Shown in pieces: positions 25,674-34,004 of a stretch of DNA of 64,000 nucleotides (positions are counted from its first letter, which is position 1; each line of letters opens with the position of its first letter). Origin of the DNA: Sandaracinaceae bacterium (lineage in GTDB: Bacteria; Myxococcota_A; Polyangia; Polyangiales; Sandaracinaceae); contig JAHBWG010000051.1 in the NCBI GenBank assembly GCA_019637095.1, positions 1-64,000 of the forward strand. Reading direction: 5' to 3'. A program made the position numbers and the translations under genes. The notes under the pieces are model-generated. The model did not search any database. It was not told where the DNA came from and saw only the letters and a list, made by a program, of their open reading frames with translations.

Positions 25674-27023
25674 TCAGGCGAAGATCGTCGCCGCGAGGTG
25701 ATCGAGCAGCGCGAGCGCGGTCTTCGCGTCCGGCACGCCGGCGCGCTCGACGACGGCCGCGTCCGGCTCCGTCTCGGCCTCCGCGCGCAGCTCGGCGAAC
25801 GCGCGGGCTCGCGCGATCGCGAGCTCGGCGCGCTCCGCGTCGGTGAGCCGAGGCTCGATCCACGCGGCGATCTCCCACGAGAGCTCCGCGTGCCGCGCCT
25901 CGTCGGCGGCGATGTCGGCCATGGCCGCCGCGACCTCCGCGTCCGTCGCGGCGTACGCCTGCCGGTACGCGGCGAGCGCGCCGTACGTCTCGCGGATGCA
26001 CCCCTCGACCGCGTTCTCGAGCGCGATCGCGTAGAGCGGCCGCACCGGGTGCGGGACGATCTCGGCGGGGATGGGAGCGGCGCCGAAGCGCCGCGCGAGG
26101 CGGCTCATCGCCTCGTGATGGCGCACCTCGTCGTCGGCCGCGACGCGCGCCGCCGCGATCAGCGCCGCGGGCGCGCCGTGCGCGCCGAGCTCGTCGGCGA
26201 CGCCGTGGAACGCGTCGACCGCGCTCTGCTCGAGCCGCGCCATCGAGGCGAACCAGCGCCCTACCGGATCGGCCGGCACGTCGGCGCCGACGGGCAAGAG
26301 GCCCTCGGGACGGCGGCCCTCGCAGCCCCAGTCCTCGTGCCGCTCGATCTCCTCGCGCGACAGCTCCGTCATCGCGCCGTCGCGGCCGACGAAGAAGAGG
26401 TAGCGGCTCACGATCACGGGCGAGCCGCAGCCGCCGCCGGTCTGCGTCGCGATCACCTCGAAGCCGTCGGCGACCTCCCGCACGCCGGTGCGCGCGAGAT
26501 CGTCGCAGGTGATCGAGTAGCCCGCGTGCCAGACGCGCAGGAGCGCCTCGTCGGGCGTGTCGATCGAGCCGCCGAGGAGCGCGAGCACCTCGTCCTCGCT
26601 CTGGTGGACGCGCAGCTCGTCGCCGCGCGTGGTGAAAAAGTAGTTGCCCCAGGTGCTCTGCGTGAGCTCCTGCACCGACGCCTCGCACGCGTCGCGGTTC
26701 GAGGCGGCGCGGCACTCCTCGCCGAGGAGCTCGGCCGGGCCGCCGACCGGCGCGAAGCCACGCGCCGCATAGCGCGCGACGGAGTCGTAGTCGGGCGCGG
26801 GCCGGACGCCGCCGAGCGCGCGCCACTGTCCGTCGACGCACGTCGGGCCGACCAGCTCCTCGCCGGGCGGGAAGTGCGAGGTGGAGCAGCCCGCCGCGAC
26901 CACGCCGCCGGCGACGACGGACGCGCGGGCGAGGTGCTGGAGGTAGCTCCCGAGGTGGCGCGGGACGTTCTCGCGGATGATGGCGCGCAGGCGCTCGAGG
27001 GCGGGTGAAGCGGGTCGAGTCAT
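25674..27023 (-). CDS. Exported protein with C-terminal ferritin-like domain
   Basis: A 449-aa protein. After a charged N-terminus, the hydrophobic stretch ASVVAGGVVAAGCS may be a signal with lipobox AAGC, although it lies late (~residue 45). A middle region of unknown fold contains several cysteines. The last ~190 residues form a four-helix ferritin-like bundle with metal-ligand patterns LEQSAVDAFHGV, DDEVRHHEAM, ENAVEGCIRETY and ADEARHAEL (Glu and ExxH sets). It may bind a di-iron centre; the reaction is unknown. Confidence 0.75.
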   Translation of the reverse strand: MTRPASPALERLRAIIRENVPRHLGSYLQHLARASVVAGGVVAAGCSTSHFPPGEELVGPTCVDGQWRALGGVRPAPDYDSVARYAARGFAPVGGPAELLGEECRAASNRDACEASVQELTQSTWGNYFFTTRGDELRVHQSEDEVLALLGGSIDTPDEALLRVWHAGYSITCDDLARTGVREVADGFEVIATQTGGGCGSPVIVSRYLFFVGRDGAMTELSREEIERHEDWGCEGRRPEGLLPVGADVPADPVGRWFASMARLEQSAVDAFHGVADELGAHGAPAALIAAARVAADDEVRHHEAMSRLARRFGAAPIPAEIVPHPVRPLYAIALENAVEGCIRETYGALAAYRQAYAATDAEVAAAMADIAADEARHAELSWEIAAWIEPRLTDAERAELAIARARAFAELRAEAETEPDAAVVERAGVPDAKTALALLDHLAATIFA

Positions 27024-27121
27024 GGCGCGGGTGAGCAGAGCATCGCACGTGCCAGCGGCGCGCTGTGGCACGTCCACGCGTGGCAGGCGCAAGGTGGCGC
27101 AGCGGTCGGGGCGCGTCGGGG

Positions 27122-27700
27122 CTACTCGGGCAGGCGCCCGGTGAGGAGGTAGTTGCCGCCGACCGCGGGGTCTCCTGCGCTCACCCACTCGCGATAGCGC
27201 TGCTCGATCGTCTGCATCGAGAGCCGCCCCGCGCCTTCGGGGTCGAGGTGCGCGAACGCCTCGCGCGGGTCCGCGTCGGAGCCGATCGCCGCGAGGTAGA
27301 CGCCGTAGTCGTCGACGTCGATGAGGCCGTCGCCGTCGCGGTCGAGCACGGCGAAGGTCGCGAGCACGTGATCGCGCGCCGCGCGCGGCAGCGCCCCGTC
27401 CTCCTGCGCGCGCTCGTGCAGCTCGACGAAGAACCCGACGAGCTCGTCGAAGCGCACGCTGTCCGCGTCGCTCCCCTCGATCGGCCCGGTGAGCGACGCC
27501 CAGAGGGCTTGGGTCGTCGCGCGCAGGCGCGAGAGCTCGGGCGAGTCGCCGGCGAGCCCGAGCCGCTCCTTCACGACGCTCGCGTAGTGCCCGAGGTCGT
27601 TGCGATCGATGCGCCCGTTGCCGTTGCGGTCGATGCACTGGAAGTAGTCGGCGTACTTGTCGCGCCGGAAGCGCCGCTCGGGCGAGGGTCTCCACCACAT
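27122..27700 (-). CDS. EF-hand calcium-binding protein
   Basis: A 192-aa soluble protein with two canonical EF-hand loops, DRNGNGRIDRND and DRDGDGLIDVDD, and a weaker third (DPEGAGRLSM). The layout resembles bacterial calerythrin/sarcoplasmic-type calcium sensors. ATG 27700 is chosen; longer frames would overlap the promoter region of the divergent gene. The target is unknown. It shares a 49-bp divergent intergenic space with the DUF2007-TM2 gene. Confidence 0.83.
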   Translation of the reverse strand: MWWRPSPERRFRRDKYADYFQCIDRNGNGRIDRNDLGHYASVVKERLGLAGDSPELSRLRATTQALWASLTGPIEGSDADSVRFDELVGFFVELHERAQEDGALPRAARDHVLATFAVLDRDGDGLIDVDDYGVYLAAIGSDADPREAFAHLDPEGAGRLSMQTIEQRYREWVSAGDPAVGGNYLLTGRLPE

Positions 27701-27749
27701 GGCCGCGGCAGCGTAGCCGATCCCCATCGCGCCAGGTATCTTGGGCTCG

Positions 27750-28295
27750 GTGAGCGACGCGCGCTTCGTGACCCTCAAGCAGGTCGGCGACCCGGTCGAG
27801 GCGGAGATGCTCGTCGACCTGCTCCGGCAAGAGGGGATCGCCGCGAGCACGCCGGGCGCGGGACAAGCGGCCTACCTCGGGCACATCGCGGCGGCGACGT
27901 TCCAGGTCCCGCTGCAGGTGCCGGCGCGCGACGCCGAGCGGGCGCGAGAGATCCTCGGCGCGCTCGAGGACTACGACGAGGTCGAGCCCGAGGACGTGCC
28001 GGCGCCGCCGCTCAGCGACGACGACGGACCCTACCGCGGGCGCGTGCGCTCGGACGAGCCACCTCCGCGCAAGAAGCTCACCGCGATCGCCGCGGCGGTC
28101 CTGTTGCCGCTCATCCTCGGCGCGTTCGGCGCGGGGCACTTCTACGTGCGGCGCCACGGCGCGGGCTTCGTCCTGCTCGCGCTCGGCTGGGGCTGCATCG
28201 CGCTCGCGATCGCCGGCGTGGGCCCCGCGCTCGTGGGCCTCCCCGTCATCGTCGCCCTCGACGCGTGGGGCGCGGCCCGCGCGACCGACGCCTGA
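27750..28295 (+). CDS. DUF2007-TM2 fusion membrane protein
   Basis: A 181-aa protein. Residues 1-75 form a DUF2007 domain (RFVTLKQVGDPVEAEMLVDLLRQEGI, then VPARDAERAREIL), proposed in the family to be a small signal-binding domain. A Pro/Asp linker leads to a TM2-like pair of helices (GAFGAGHFYVRRHGAGFVLLALGW). The combination suggests a membrane-tethered sensor. GTG 27750 is preferred over TTG 27741. Followed by several hairpins (28326-28443). Confidence 0.75.
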   Translation: MSDARFVTLKQVGDPVEAEMLVDLLRQEGIAASTPGAGQAAYLGHIAAATFQVPLQVPARDAERAREILGALEDYDEVEPEDVPAPPLSDDDGPYRGRVRSDEPPPRKKLTAIAAAVLLPLILGAFGAGHFYVRRHGAGFVLLALGWGCIALAIAGVGPALVGLPVIVALDAWGAARATDA

Positions 28296-28325
28296 GCACG
28301 CGAGCGCGGGCCCGGACGCGACGAA

Positions 28326-28349
28326 GCCCGCTCCCCTGCGGAAGCGGGC
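28326..28349 (+). terminator. Hairpin after the DUF2007-TM2 gene
   Basis: GCCCGCT, a 10-nt loop, then AGCGGGC followed by CTCT; 31 bp past the stop at 28295. Confidence 0.5.
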
Positions 28350-28395
28350 CTCTCGGAGCCTGGCGATCACGAAAGAGCGCCATCGGTCGAGGGGG

Positions 28396-28443
28396 CCCCG
28401 CTGCGGCGAAGCCGCAGCGGGGGAGGGGTGCGAAGCACCCCTC
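28396..28443. terminator. Two adjacent perfect hairpins between convergent genes
   Basis: First hairpin: CCCCGCTGCGGC, loop GAA, exact complement (28396-28422). Second: GAGGGGTGC, loop GAA, exact complement (28423-28443). They lie between the DUF2007-TM2 gene (plus) and the PPC lipoprotein gene (minus). The second is the core of the dispersed stop-linked repeat. Confidence 0.75.
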
Positions 28444-28453
28444 AGGCAACTCA
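28417..28453 (-). repeat. Stop-linked dispersed hairpin repeat, copy B
   Basis: Read on the minus strand it starts at the TGA stop of the lipoprotein gene (28451-28453). It matches copy A at 19725-19761 in 34 of 37 bases. Confidence 0.75.
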
Positions 28454-28855
28454 GTTCCCGGGGCGCGCCGTGTAGTGGAGCGTGTACGCCCCGCGGCCCT
28501 CGTCGTTGAAGCTGTTCGCGCGGATCGTGTAGCGGCCGCTCGCGGTCGTCGTGTACGAGAAGCGGCTGTTGGTGCCCTCACCGCCGTCGTCGTCCTGCAC
28601 GAGCGAGGAGCCGTCCGGCCCGATCAGCCACAGGTACGTGTCGAACGCGGTGCTCGTCATGTCGCCGGTGATCGTCCAGCCCTCGCCCGCCTCGAAGGCG
28701 AACTCGTCGTAGGGGGAGTTGTCGTCCGGCACCCGCGGGTCGCTGTCCGTCAGCTCGCCGGTCACCGTCTGGTCGACGGGCTCGGGAGACGAGCACGCGA
28801 CGAGCCCCAGCGCCAGGGTCAGCGCCAGGAACGTATTGATCGCAAGGTTCTTCAT
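28451..28855 (-). CDS. Lipoprotein with pre-peptidase C-terminal (PPC)-like domain
   Basis: A 134-aa lipoprotein with signal peptide MKNLAINTFLALTLALGLVAC and lipobox LVAC. The mature part is one PPC-like beta sandwich: YDEFAFEAGEGWTITGDMTSTAFDTYLWLIGPDGSSL, an acidic DDDGGEGTNSRF loop, and SGRYTIRANSF ending in YTLHYT. PPC domains usually tail secreted proteases; here it stands alone as a small envelope protein. GGAGGA lies 6 bases before the ATG. Confidence 0.82.
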   Translation of the reverse strand: MKNLAINTFLALTLALGLVACSSPEPVDQTVTGELTDSDPRVPDDNSPYDEFAFEAGEGWTITGDMTSTAFDTYLWLIGPDGSSLVQDDDGGEGTNSRFSYTTTASGRYTIRANSFNDEGRGAYTLHYTARPGN

Positions 28856-28954
28856 CAGGGGTCCTCCGTCTCGTGCACGCGGAAGGGGAAATACGGCCGC
28901 GGCAGTATACCGATTTCGTCTCGAATCTCTCCCCTCGTTTTCTACACTCTCGAA

Positions 28955-30409
28955 GTGAGCCAGGGCGACAGCATTCGTGGGCACTTCACGCTCTTCGGGT
29001 TCCCGGTGCGGGTTCACCCGCTCTTCTGGGTGATCTCGCTGTTGTTCGGCGCCTCGGGGCTCGGCTCGACGTGGACGAGCGAGGCGCTGCTCGCGGTCGG
29101 GCTCTGGGTGCTGGTCGTGTTCGTCTCGATCCTCTGGCACGAGCTCGGGCACGCGTTCGCGATGCGCCGCTTCGGGTACGCGCCGTTCATCCTGCTGCAC
29201 GGGATGGGGGGCGCGACCGCGTGGGGTGCCGGCCCGGCGCGCCCGAGCCCGAAGGTGCGCGTGATCGTCTCGCTCGCGGGCCCGTTCTTCGGCTTCGCGC
29301 TCGGCGGCGTCGTGTTCGCGGCGTCCCTCCTGATCGCCGAGGACGCGCACTGGGCGGTGCGTCAGTTCGTGCGCGCGATGATCTGGGTCAACGTCGGCTG
29401 GGGCGCCTGCAACCTCGTGCCGATGCTCCCGTGGGACGGCGGCCAGGCGCTGCACGGCGCGCTCGATCACTTCACCGGCGGCAAGGGGCTCCGGCCGACC
29501 GCGGTCATCACCATCGCCACCGCGGCGATCATCGCCGGGCTCGTCCTGTGGCTGCTCCCCGGTGACTTCTGGCCGCTGCTCCTCTGCGCGCTCTCGGTCG
29601 CGATCGCCGTGCGCGCGCTGCGCGCTCCCGCGCCCGCCGCCGAGGGGGCGGCGGTGGACGCGCCGGCGACGGCGGCGCCGGACGATCCGCGCGAGGCGCT
29701 CGCGCAGGCGCGCCGGATGCTCGAGCGGGCCGGCGACGCGAAGCAGCTCACCCAGGCGATCCTCTGGCGCGGCGCGGCGGCGGAGTGGGGCGAGGTGGGG
29801 CAGCGCCTCGCCGAGGCGGTCGCGCCGCAGGCCGGCTCGCCGACGCAGCGGGCGCTCGCGCTCGAGCTCGCCGCGTGGTGCCACCTCCTGGGTGGCGACC
29901 CGCGCGCGGCGGACGAGGCCGCGCGACGGATGCGCCCGACGCACGATCCGTCGCCGATCCTCGCGGCGCTGATCGCGGCGGCGAATGGCCGCGCCGAGGA
30001 GGCGCTCGCCGCCGCGCGCGACGCGGACGATGAGGCCGAGGCCGACGCGCGCCGGCTGCTCGAGGCGTGGGCGCTCGCGACGCTCGGCCGCTTCGAGGAG
30101 GCCGTCGACGCGGCGTCGGAGCGCGCTCCGGCCGCGTTCGTCGACGCGGCGCTCTTCCACGCGGGCGCGTTCGACGCCGCGGCCGCCCTCGGCGCGGCGC
30201 TCTTCGCGCGCTTCGGCGACGCGGAGGACGCCTACAACACGGCGTGCTCGCACGCGCGCGCGGGGCGCATCGAGGAGGGGCTCGACTGGTTGGCCCGCGC
30301 GGTCGACGCCGGCTACGACGACCTCGCGCACCTCGAGCAGGACGACGACCTCGCGCCGGTCCGCGCGCTGGAAGCCTACGGCGCCCTGCGCGCGCGCCTC
30401 GAGCCGTAG
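28955..30409 (+). CDS. M50 (site-2 protease-like) metalloprotease with helical repeat tail
   Basis: A 484-aa membrane protease. The zinc motif HELGH is at residues 62-66 and the third ligand is Asp161 in NLVPMLPWDGG, both within ~5-6 membrane helices over the first ~225 residues. Family members cut substrates inside the membrane. After a Pro/Ala linker, residues ~245-484 are TPR-like helix pairs (EDAYNTACSHARAGRIEEGLDWLARAVDAGYDDL), likely for substrate or partner binding. GTG 28955 starts just before the conserved F-x-V-x-V-HPLFW segment. It is divergent from the PPC lipoprotein gene. Confidence 0.87.
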   Translation: MSQGDSIRGHFTLFGFPVRVHPLFWVISLLFGASGLGSTWTSEALLAVGLWVLVVFVSILWHELGHAFAMRRFGYAPFILLHGMGGATAWGAGPARPSPKVRVIVSLAGPFFGFALGGVVFAASLLIAEDAHWAVRQFVRAMIWVNVGWGACNLVPMLPWDGGQALHGALDHFTGGKGLRPTAVITIATAAIIAGLVLWLLPGDFWPLLLCALSVAIAVRALRAPAPAAEGAAVDAPATAAPDDPREALAQARRMLERAGDAKQLTQAILWRGAAAEWGEVGQRLAEAVAPQAGSPTQRALALELAAWCHLLGGDPRAADEAARRMRPTHDPSPILAALIAAANGRAEEALAAARDADDEAEADARRLLEAWALATLGRFEEAVDAASERAPAAFVDAALFHAGAFDAAAALGAALFARFGDAEDAYNTACSHARAGRIEEGLDWLARAVDAGYDDLAHLEQDDDLAPVRALEAYGALRARLEP

Positions 30410-30420
30410 CGGGGGCGGCC

Positions 30421-31227
30421 TCAGCCCAGGCGCCGGTGCGCCAGGCTCGGCAGGGCTCGGCGCACCCGCGCGACGGTCTCGGCGTCGAGCCGCGCGACGA
30501 CCGCGCCCTCGCCCTCGCCGTGCTCCGCGAGCACGGTGCCCCACGGGTCCACGACGAGCGCGTGCCCGTAGCTGTAGCGCCGGCCGAAGTGGTGCCCCGT
30601 CTGCGCCGCGGCGAGCACGTAACATTGCGCCTCGATCGCGCGCGCCCGCAACAACACGTGCCAGTGATCCTTGCCCGTCGTCAGCGTGAACGCGGCGGGG
30701 ATCGCGAGCGCGATCGCGCCCCCGTCGACGAGCCGCCGGTAGAGCTCGGGGAAGCGCAGGTCGTAGCAGACGCTCAGCCCCAGCCGCCCGAAGGGCGTGT
30801 CCGTCACGACCACGTCGGTCCCGGGCTCGACGGTGTCCGACTCCACGAGCCGCGTTCCGTCGGGCAGATCCACGTCGAAGAGGTGGATCTTGCGGTAGAT
30901 CGCCTTCACGGCGCCGTCCGCGTCGAGATGAACGCAAGCGTTCTTGACCTTCCCCGCGCTCGCGCCGCGCTCCCAGAAGCCGCCGAGCACGAGGTCGACG
31001 CCGTGCGCGCGGGCGAGCGCGCGCATGCGATCGAGGATCGGGCCGCCCTCGGGCAGCCCCTCCGCGATCGCGAGCTTGCCGTCCTCGGGGCCGAGGTAGG
31101 CGAAGCACTCGGGCAGCACCACGAGGCGCGCGCCGTCTTCGGCGGCCTGACCCACGCAGCGCTCCGCGCACGCGAGGTTGCGCTCGAGGTCCTCCGTCGA
31201 GGTCATCTGGACGACGCCGACCTTCAT
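30421..31227 (-). CDS. Carbon-nitrogen hydrolase, Nit1-like amidase
   Basis: A 268-aa nitrilase-superfamily enzyme. The Glu-Lys-Cys triad is Glu40 (VLPECF), Lys113 (YRKIHLFDVD) and Cys154 (LSVCYDLRFPELYR). The sequence resembles the Nit1 group, whose known members hydrolyse deaminated glutathione as metabolite repair. The genomic neighbours give no further hint. It is convergent with the M50 protease gene, 11 bp between stops. Confidence 0.9.
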   Translation of the reverse strand: MKVGVVQMTSTEDLERNLACAERCVGQAAEDGARLVVLPECFAYLGPEDGKLAIAEGLPEGGPILDRMRALARAHGVDLVLGGFWERGASAGKVKNACVHLDADGAVKAIYRKIHLFDVDLPDGTRLVESDTVEPGTDVVVTDTPFGRLGLSVCYDLRFPELYRRLVDGGAIALAIPAAFTLTTGKDHWHVLLRARAIEAQCYVLAAAQTGHHFGRRYSYGHALVVDPWGTVLAEHGEGEGAVVARLDAETVARVRRALPSLAHRRLG

Positions 31228-31363
31228 GGGAAACGCACGCTACCACGGGAGGAAAATCATGTACTCTCGTACTCACCTGAATAACGCCCTGGTTTCACCG
31301 TCGGACGCCGAGGCGAGCCTCGGGGCAGAATGGGGATCGCGCCAGCGTAGAGCCGAAGGGAGC

Positions 31364-31370
31364 GGGAGGA
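31364..31370 (+). promoter_or_regulatory. Ribosome-binding site deciding a GTG start
   Basis: GGGAGGA overlaps the ATG at 31370 with no spacing, but sits 8 bases before the in-frame GTG at 31379. This favours GTG as the true start of the repeat protein. Confidence 0.55.
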
Positions 31371-31378
31371 TGAGTGAC

Positions 31379-31813
31379 GTGAAGAAGACCCTCGAAGACA
31401 AGGACATCGAGACGGAGCGGGGCCTCAGCCGGCGCTCGACCATCGGGCTGATCGGCGCCTCGTTCGCTGCGATGACGGGGGTCCTGGGGATCAGCCCCTC
31501 CGAGGCCGAGGCGCAGTGCACCGACTCCGACGGCGGTCGCTGGGCGGATCCGGGCGGCGGCGGCCGGCGCTGCCGGCGCAGCGGCTGCTCGGACTCGGAC
31601 GGCGGTCGGTTCGCGGATCCGGCCGGCGCCGGCCGGCGCTGTAGCGGCGGCGTGGTCGTGCAGCCGCGCGGCGGCTGCACCGACTCGGACGGCGGCCGCT
31701 GGGCGGACGGCGCCGGTCGCGGGCGCCGCTGCGGCGGTGGCGGCGTGCGCACCTGCTCGGACTCGGACGGCGGTCGCTGGGCGGACGGCGCGGGTCGCGG
31801 TCGTCGCTGCTAG
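31379..31813 (+). CDS. Tat-exported protein of four DSDGGR repeats
   Basis: A 144-aa protein. The N-terminus has a twin-arginine signal, SRRSTIGLIGASFAAMTG, with cleavage likely after EAEA. Everything after it is four near-identical ~19-residue units of the form C-T/S-DSDGGR-W/F-AD-x-x-G-x-G-RRC, joined by short Gly/Arg/Val spacers. Each unit starts and ends in Cys. DxD-G patterns often bind calcium, and two Cys per unit could form disulfides or hold a metal. Tat export suggests folding before secretion. I recognise no characterised relative. Confidence 0.7.
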   Translation: MKKTLEDKDIETERGLSRRSTIGLIGASFAAMTGVLGISPSEAEAQCTDSDGGRWADPGGGGRRCRRSGCSDSDGGRFADPAGAGRRCSGGVVVQPRGGCTDSDGGRWADGAGRGRRCGGGGVRTCSDSDGGRWADGAGRGRRC

Positions 31814-31973
31814 CGGCGGCCGGGTCGCGAAGGGATCACGGTCGCCTCGCGTGGCGCGCGTCGGTGGGACCCCCACCGGCGCGCGTGCCCGCGCTCGCGC
31901 GCTCGACCGAGCAGCCCGCGCGGGTTTCCGCGTGCGGGGGCTGGCTGCCGTGCTTTGATTCGCGCCGCAGGCC

Positions 31974-34004
31974 ATGCCTCGCTCTCCTCACGCGGCCCAG
32001 TGGCCGCGCTACGTCGGGTATCTCAGCGCAGCGCGGCGCGAGCGCGGGCTCCTGTGTCTCCCCCTCGCGCCCGCGCTGGTGTTGGCGTCGCGGGCCCTGG
32101 GAGCGAGCCCGGCTCCCCAATGGGCGGCGGTGGTGTCGTTCGCGGGCGCGGCAGCGTTCGCGGTCGGCGGACTGCTCTTGCCCTGGCGGCCGCGGCTCGG
32201 CGGCGCCGGCGTCGCGCTCGGTCTCCTCGCGGCCGCCGTCTCCATCGCGCCCAACGCGCTCGAGCAACCGCAGCTCCTCGTCGTCGGCGTGGTGGTCGGG
32301 CTCGTCGTCTGGCGCACGATCTCGAGGCGGCCGACGCTCGCCGAAGTCGGCGTCGCCTCCCCGCCCACCGCGCGCCAATCTGCGCGCGGGGCGGCAGTCG
32401 TGGGGCTCTCGGTCTACTTCGTCGAGGTCCTGGCGCGCGAGGGATCGACATCGGTCGACCACGCGCTCAGCGCGGCGGCGATGCTGCCGGCGACGTTCCT
32501 CGCGGTGCGGTGGGCGCGCGGTGCTCGACCCGGAGTGCGGCGCCTCACCGCCGCCGTCGCCGTGACGGGCACGGCGTGCGCCAGCGCGAGCACGTGGCTG
32601 CCCGTCCCGGCCACCACGGGGCTCGCGCTCGCGCTGCTCTTGGTCCTCGCGCTCACGCGGGGCGACGACGACCAGCACAGTGCGCTCGCCCGCTTGACCG
32701 AGCATCCCGCGCGGCTCCTCGTCGCGACGTTCGCCGCGCTGGTCGTCGTCGGCGCGGCGCTCCTCGCGCTGCCGGTCGCCTCGGCGAACGGCCACACGAT
32801 CGGCGTCCTCGACGCGGTGTTCACCGCCGCCAGCGCGGTCTGCGTCACCGGGCTCATCGTGCTCGACACCCCGGCGGCGTTCTCCGGCTTGGGGCAGGCG
32901 GTCATCCTCGCGCTGATCCAGATCGGTGGGCTCGGCATCATGACCTTCTACACGGTGGCGTTCGCCGCGCTGGGTCGGCGGCTCTCGCTACGGCACGAGC
33001 GCGCGATCGCCGGTGCGATGAACGTCGACGATCGTCGCGCGCTCGTGAGCTCTCTGCGGCGGGTCTTGGCGGTCACCGTCGCGGCCGAGGGGGCGGGGGC
33101 GCTGCTCTTGGCGGGCGCCTTCGCCGTCGAGGGGGACGCGCTGGGCACGGCGCTCTGGCGCGGCGTCTTCACGAGCATCAGCGCGTTCTGCAACGCGGGC
33201 TTCGCGCTCCAGACCGACAGCCTCGTCCCTTACCAGACGAGCCCCTTCATCCTCTACACCGTGGCGGCGCTCATCGTGGCCGGCGGGCTCTCGCCGGTCG
33301 CCGTGCTCGCCCTTCCGCGCTGGCTGCGCGGAGCGCGAGTGCCCCTGCAGGTGCACCTGATCTCGATCGCGAGCGCCGTCCTCCTCGTCGTGGGTGCCGT
33401 GATCTACGCGGCGTTCGAGTGGAGCGACACGTTGGGTCACCTCAGCTGGGGAGATCGCGTGCACAACGCGATCTTCCAGTCGGTCACGCTGCGCACCGCC
33501 GGCTTCAACACGGTCGATCTGTCTTTGGCGCGACCCGAGACGCTCACCGTCATGATCGCCTTCATGCTCATCGGCGGGAGCCCTGGCGGGACCGCCGGCG
33601 GGGTCAAGACGACGACGCTCGTCGTGATCCTGTTGATGGTGGGCGCGGCGCTGCGCGGAGGCCGCGACCCGAGCGCCTTCGGCCGGCGGATCGGCACGAG
33701 CACCGTGTTCAAGGCCGGCGCCGTCGTCACGGTCGGCGTCGCCGCCCTGCTCGCAGGGCTCGTCGCGGTGCAGCTCACGCAGTCGCTCGACCTCTCGGTC
33801 GCGGCCTTCGAGGTGGCTTCGGCCCTCGGGACCGTGGGTCTCTCCATCGGCGGCACCGCGATGCTCGACGAGGTCGGCAAGATCATCGTCATCGGGCTCA
33901 TGTTCGCCGGTCGCGTCGGCCCTTTGACCCTGTTCGTGTTCTTGACGGAGCGGGAGGAGGAGCGCGCGCTCCACTATCCCGTGGAGGAGGTCGACGTCGG
34001 ATGA
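31974..34004 (+). CDS. TrkH/KtrB-type potassium channel subunit with long N-terminal extension
   Basis: A 676-aa membrane protein. The four selectivity-filter loops are SAVCVTGL, SAFCNAGF, TLRTAGFN and SALGTVGL, spread over residues ~270-650 as in TrkH/KtrB. This pore takes up K+ (or Na+-coupled K+). The first ~225 residues add roughly six extra membrane helices not present in ordinary ~450-490-aa KtrB/TrkH proteins. The stop overlaps the ATG of the regulatory subunit by 4 bp, so the pair is translationally coupled. Confidence 0.88.
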   Translation: MPRSPHAAQWPRYVGYLSAARRERGLLCLPLAPALVLASRALGASPAPQWAAVVSFAGAAAFAVGGLLLPWRPRLGGAGVALGLLAAAVSIAPNALEQPQLLVVGVVVGLVVWRTISRRPTLAEVGVASPPTARQSARGAAVVGLSVYFVEVLAREGSTSVDHALSAAAMLPATFLAVRWARGARPGVRRLTAAVAVTGTACASASTWLPVPATTGLALALLLVLALTRGDDDQHSALARLTEHPARLLVATFAALVVVGAALLALPVASANGHTIGVLDAVFTAASAVCVTGLIVLDTPAAFSGLGQAVILALIQIGGLGIMTFYTVAFAALGRRLSLRHERAIAGAMNVDDRRALVSSLRRVLAVTVAAEGAGALLLAGAFAVEGDALGTALWRGVFTSISAFCNAGFALQTDSLVPYQTSPFILYTVAALIVAGGLSPVAVLALPRWLRGARVPLQVHLISIASAVLLVVGAVIYAAFEWSDTLGHLSWGDRVHNAIFQSVTLRTAGFNTVDLSLARPETLTVMIAFMLIGGSPGGTAGGVKTTTLVVILLMVGAALRGGRDPSAFGRRIGTSTVFKAGAVVTVGVAALLAGLVAVQLTQSLDLSVAAFEVASALGTVGLSIGGTAMLDEVGKIIVIGLMFAGRVGPLTLFVFLTEREEERALHYPVEEVDVG

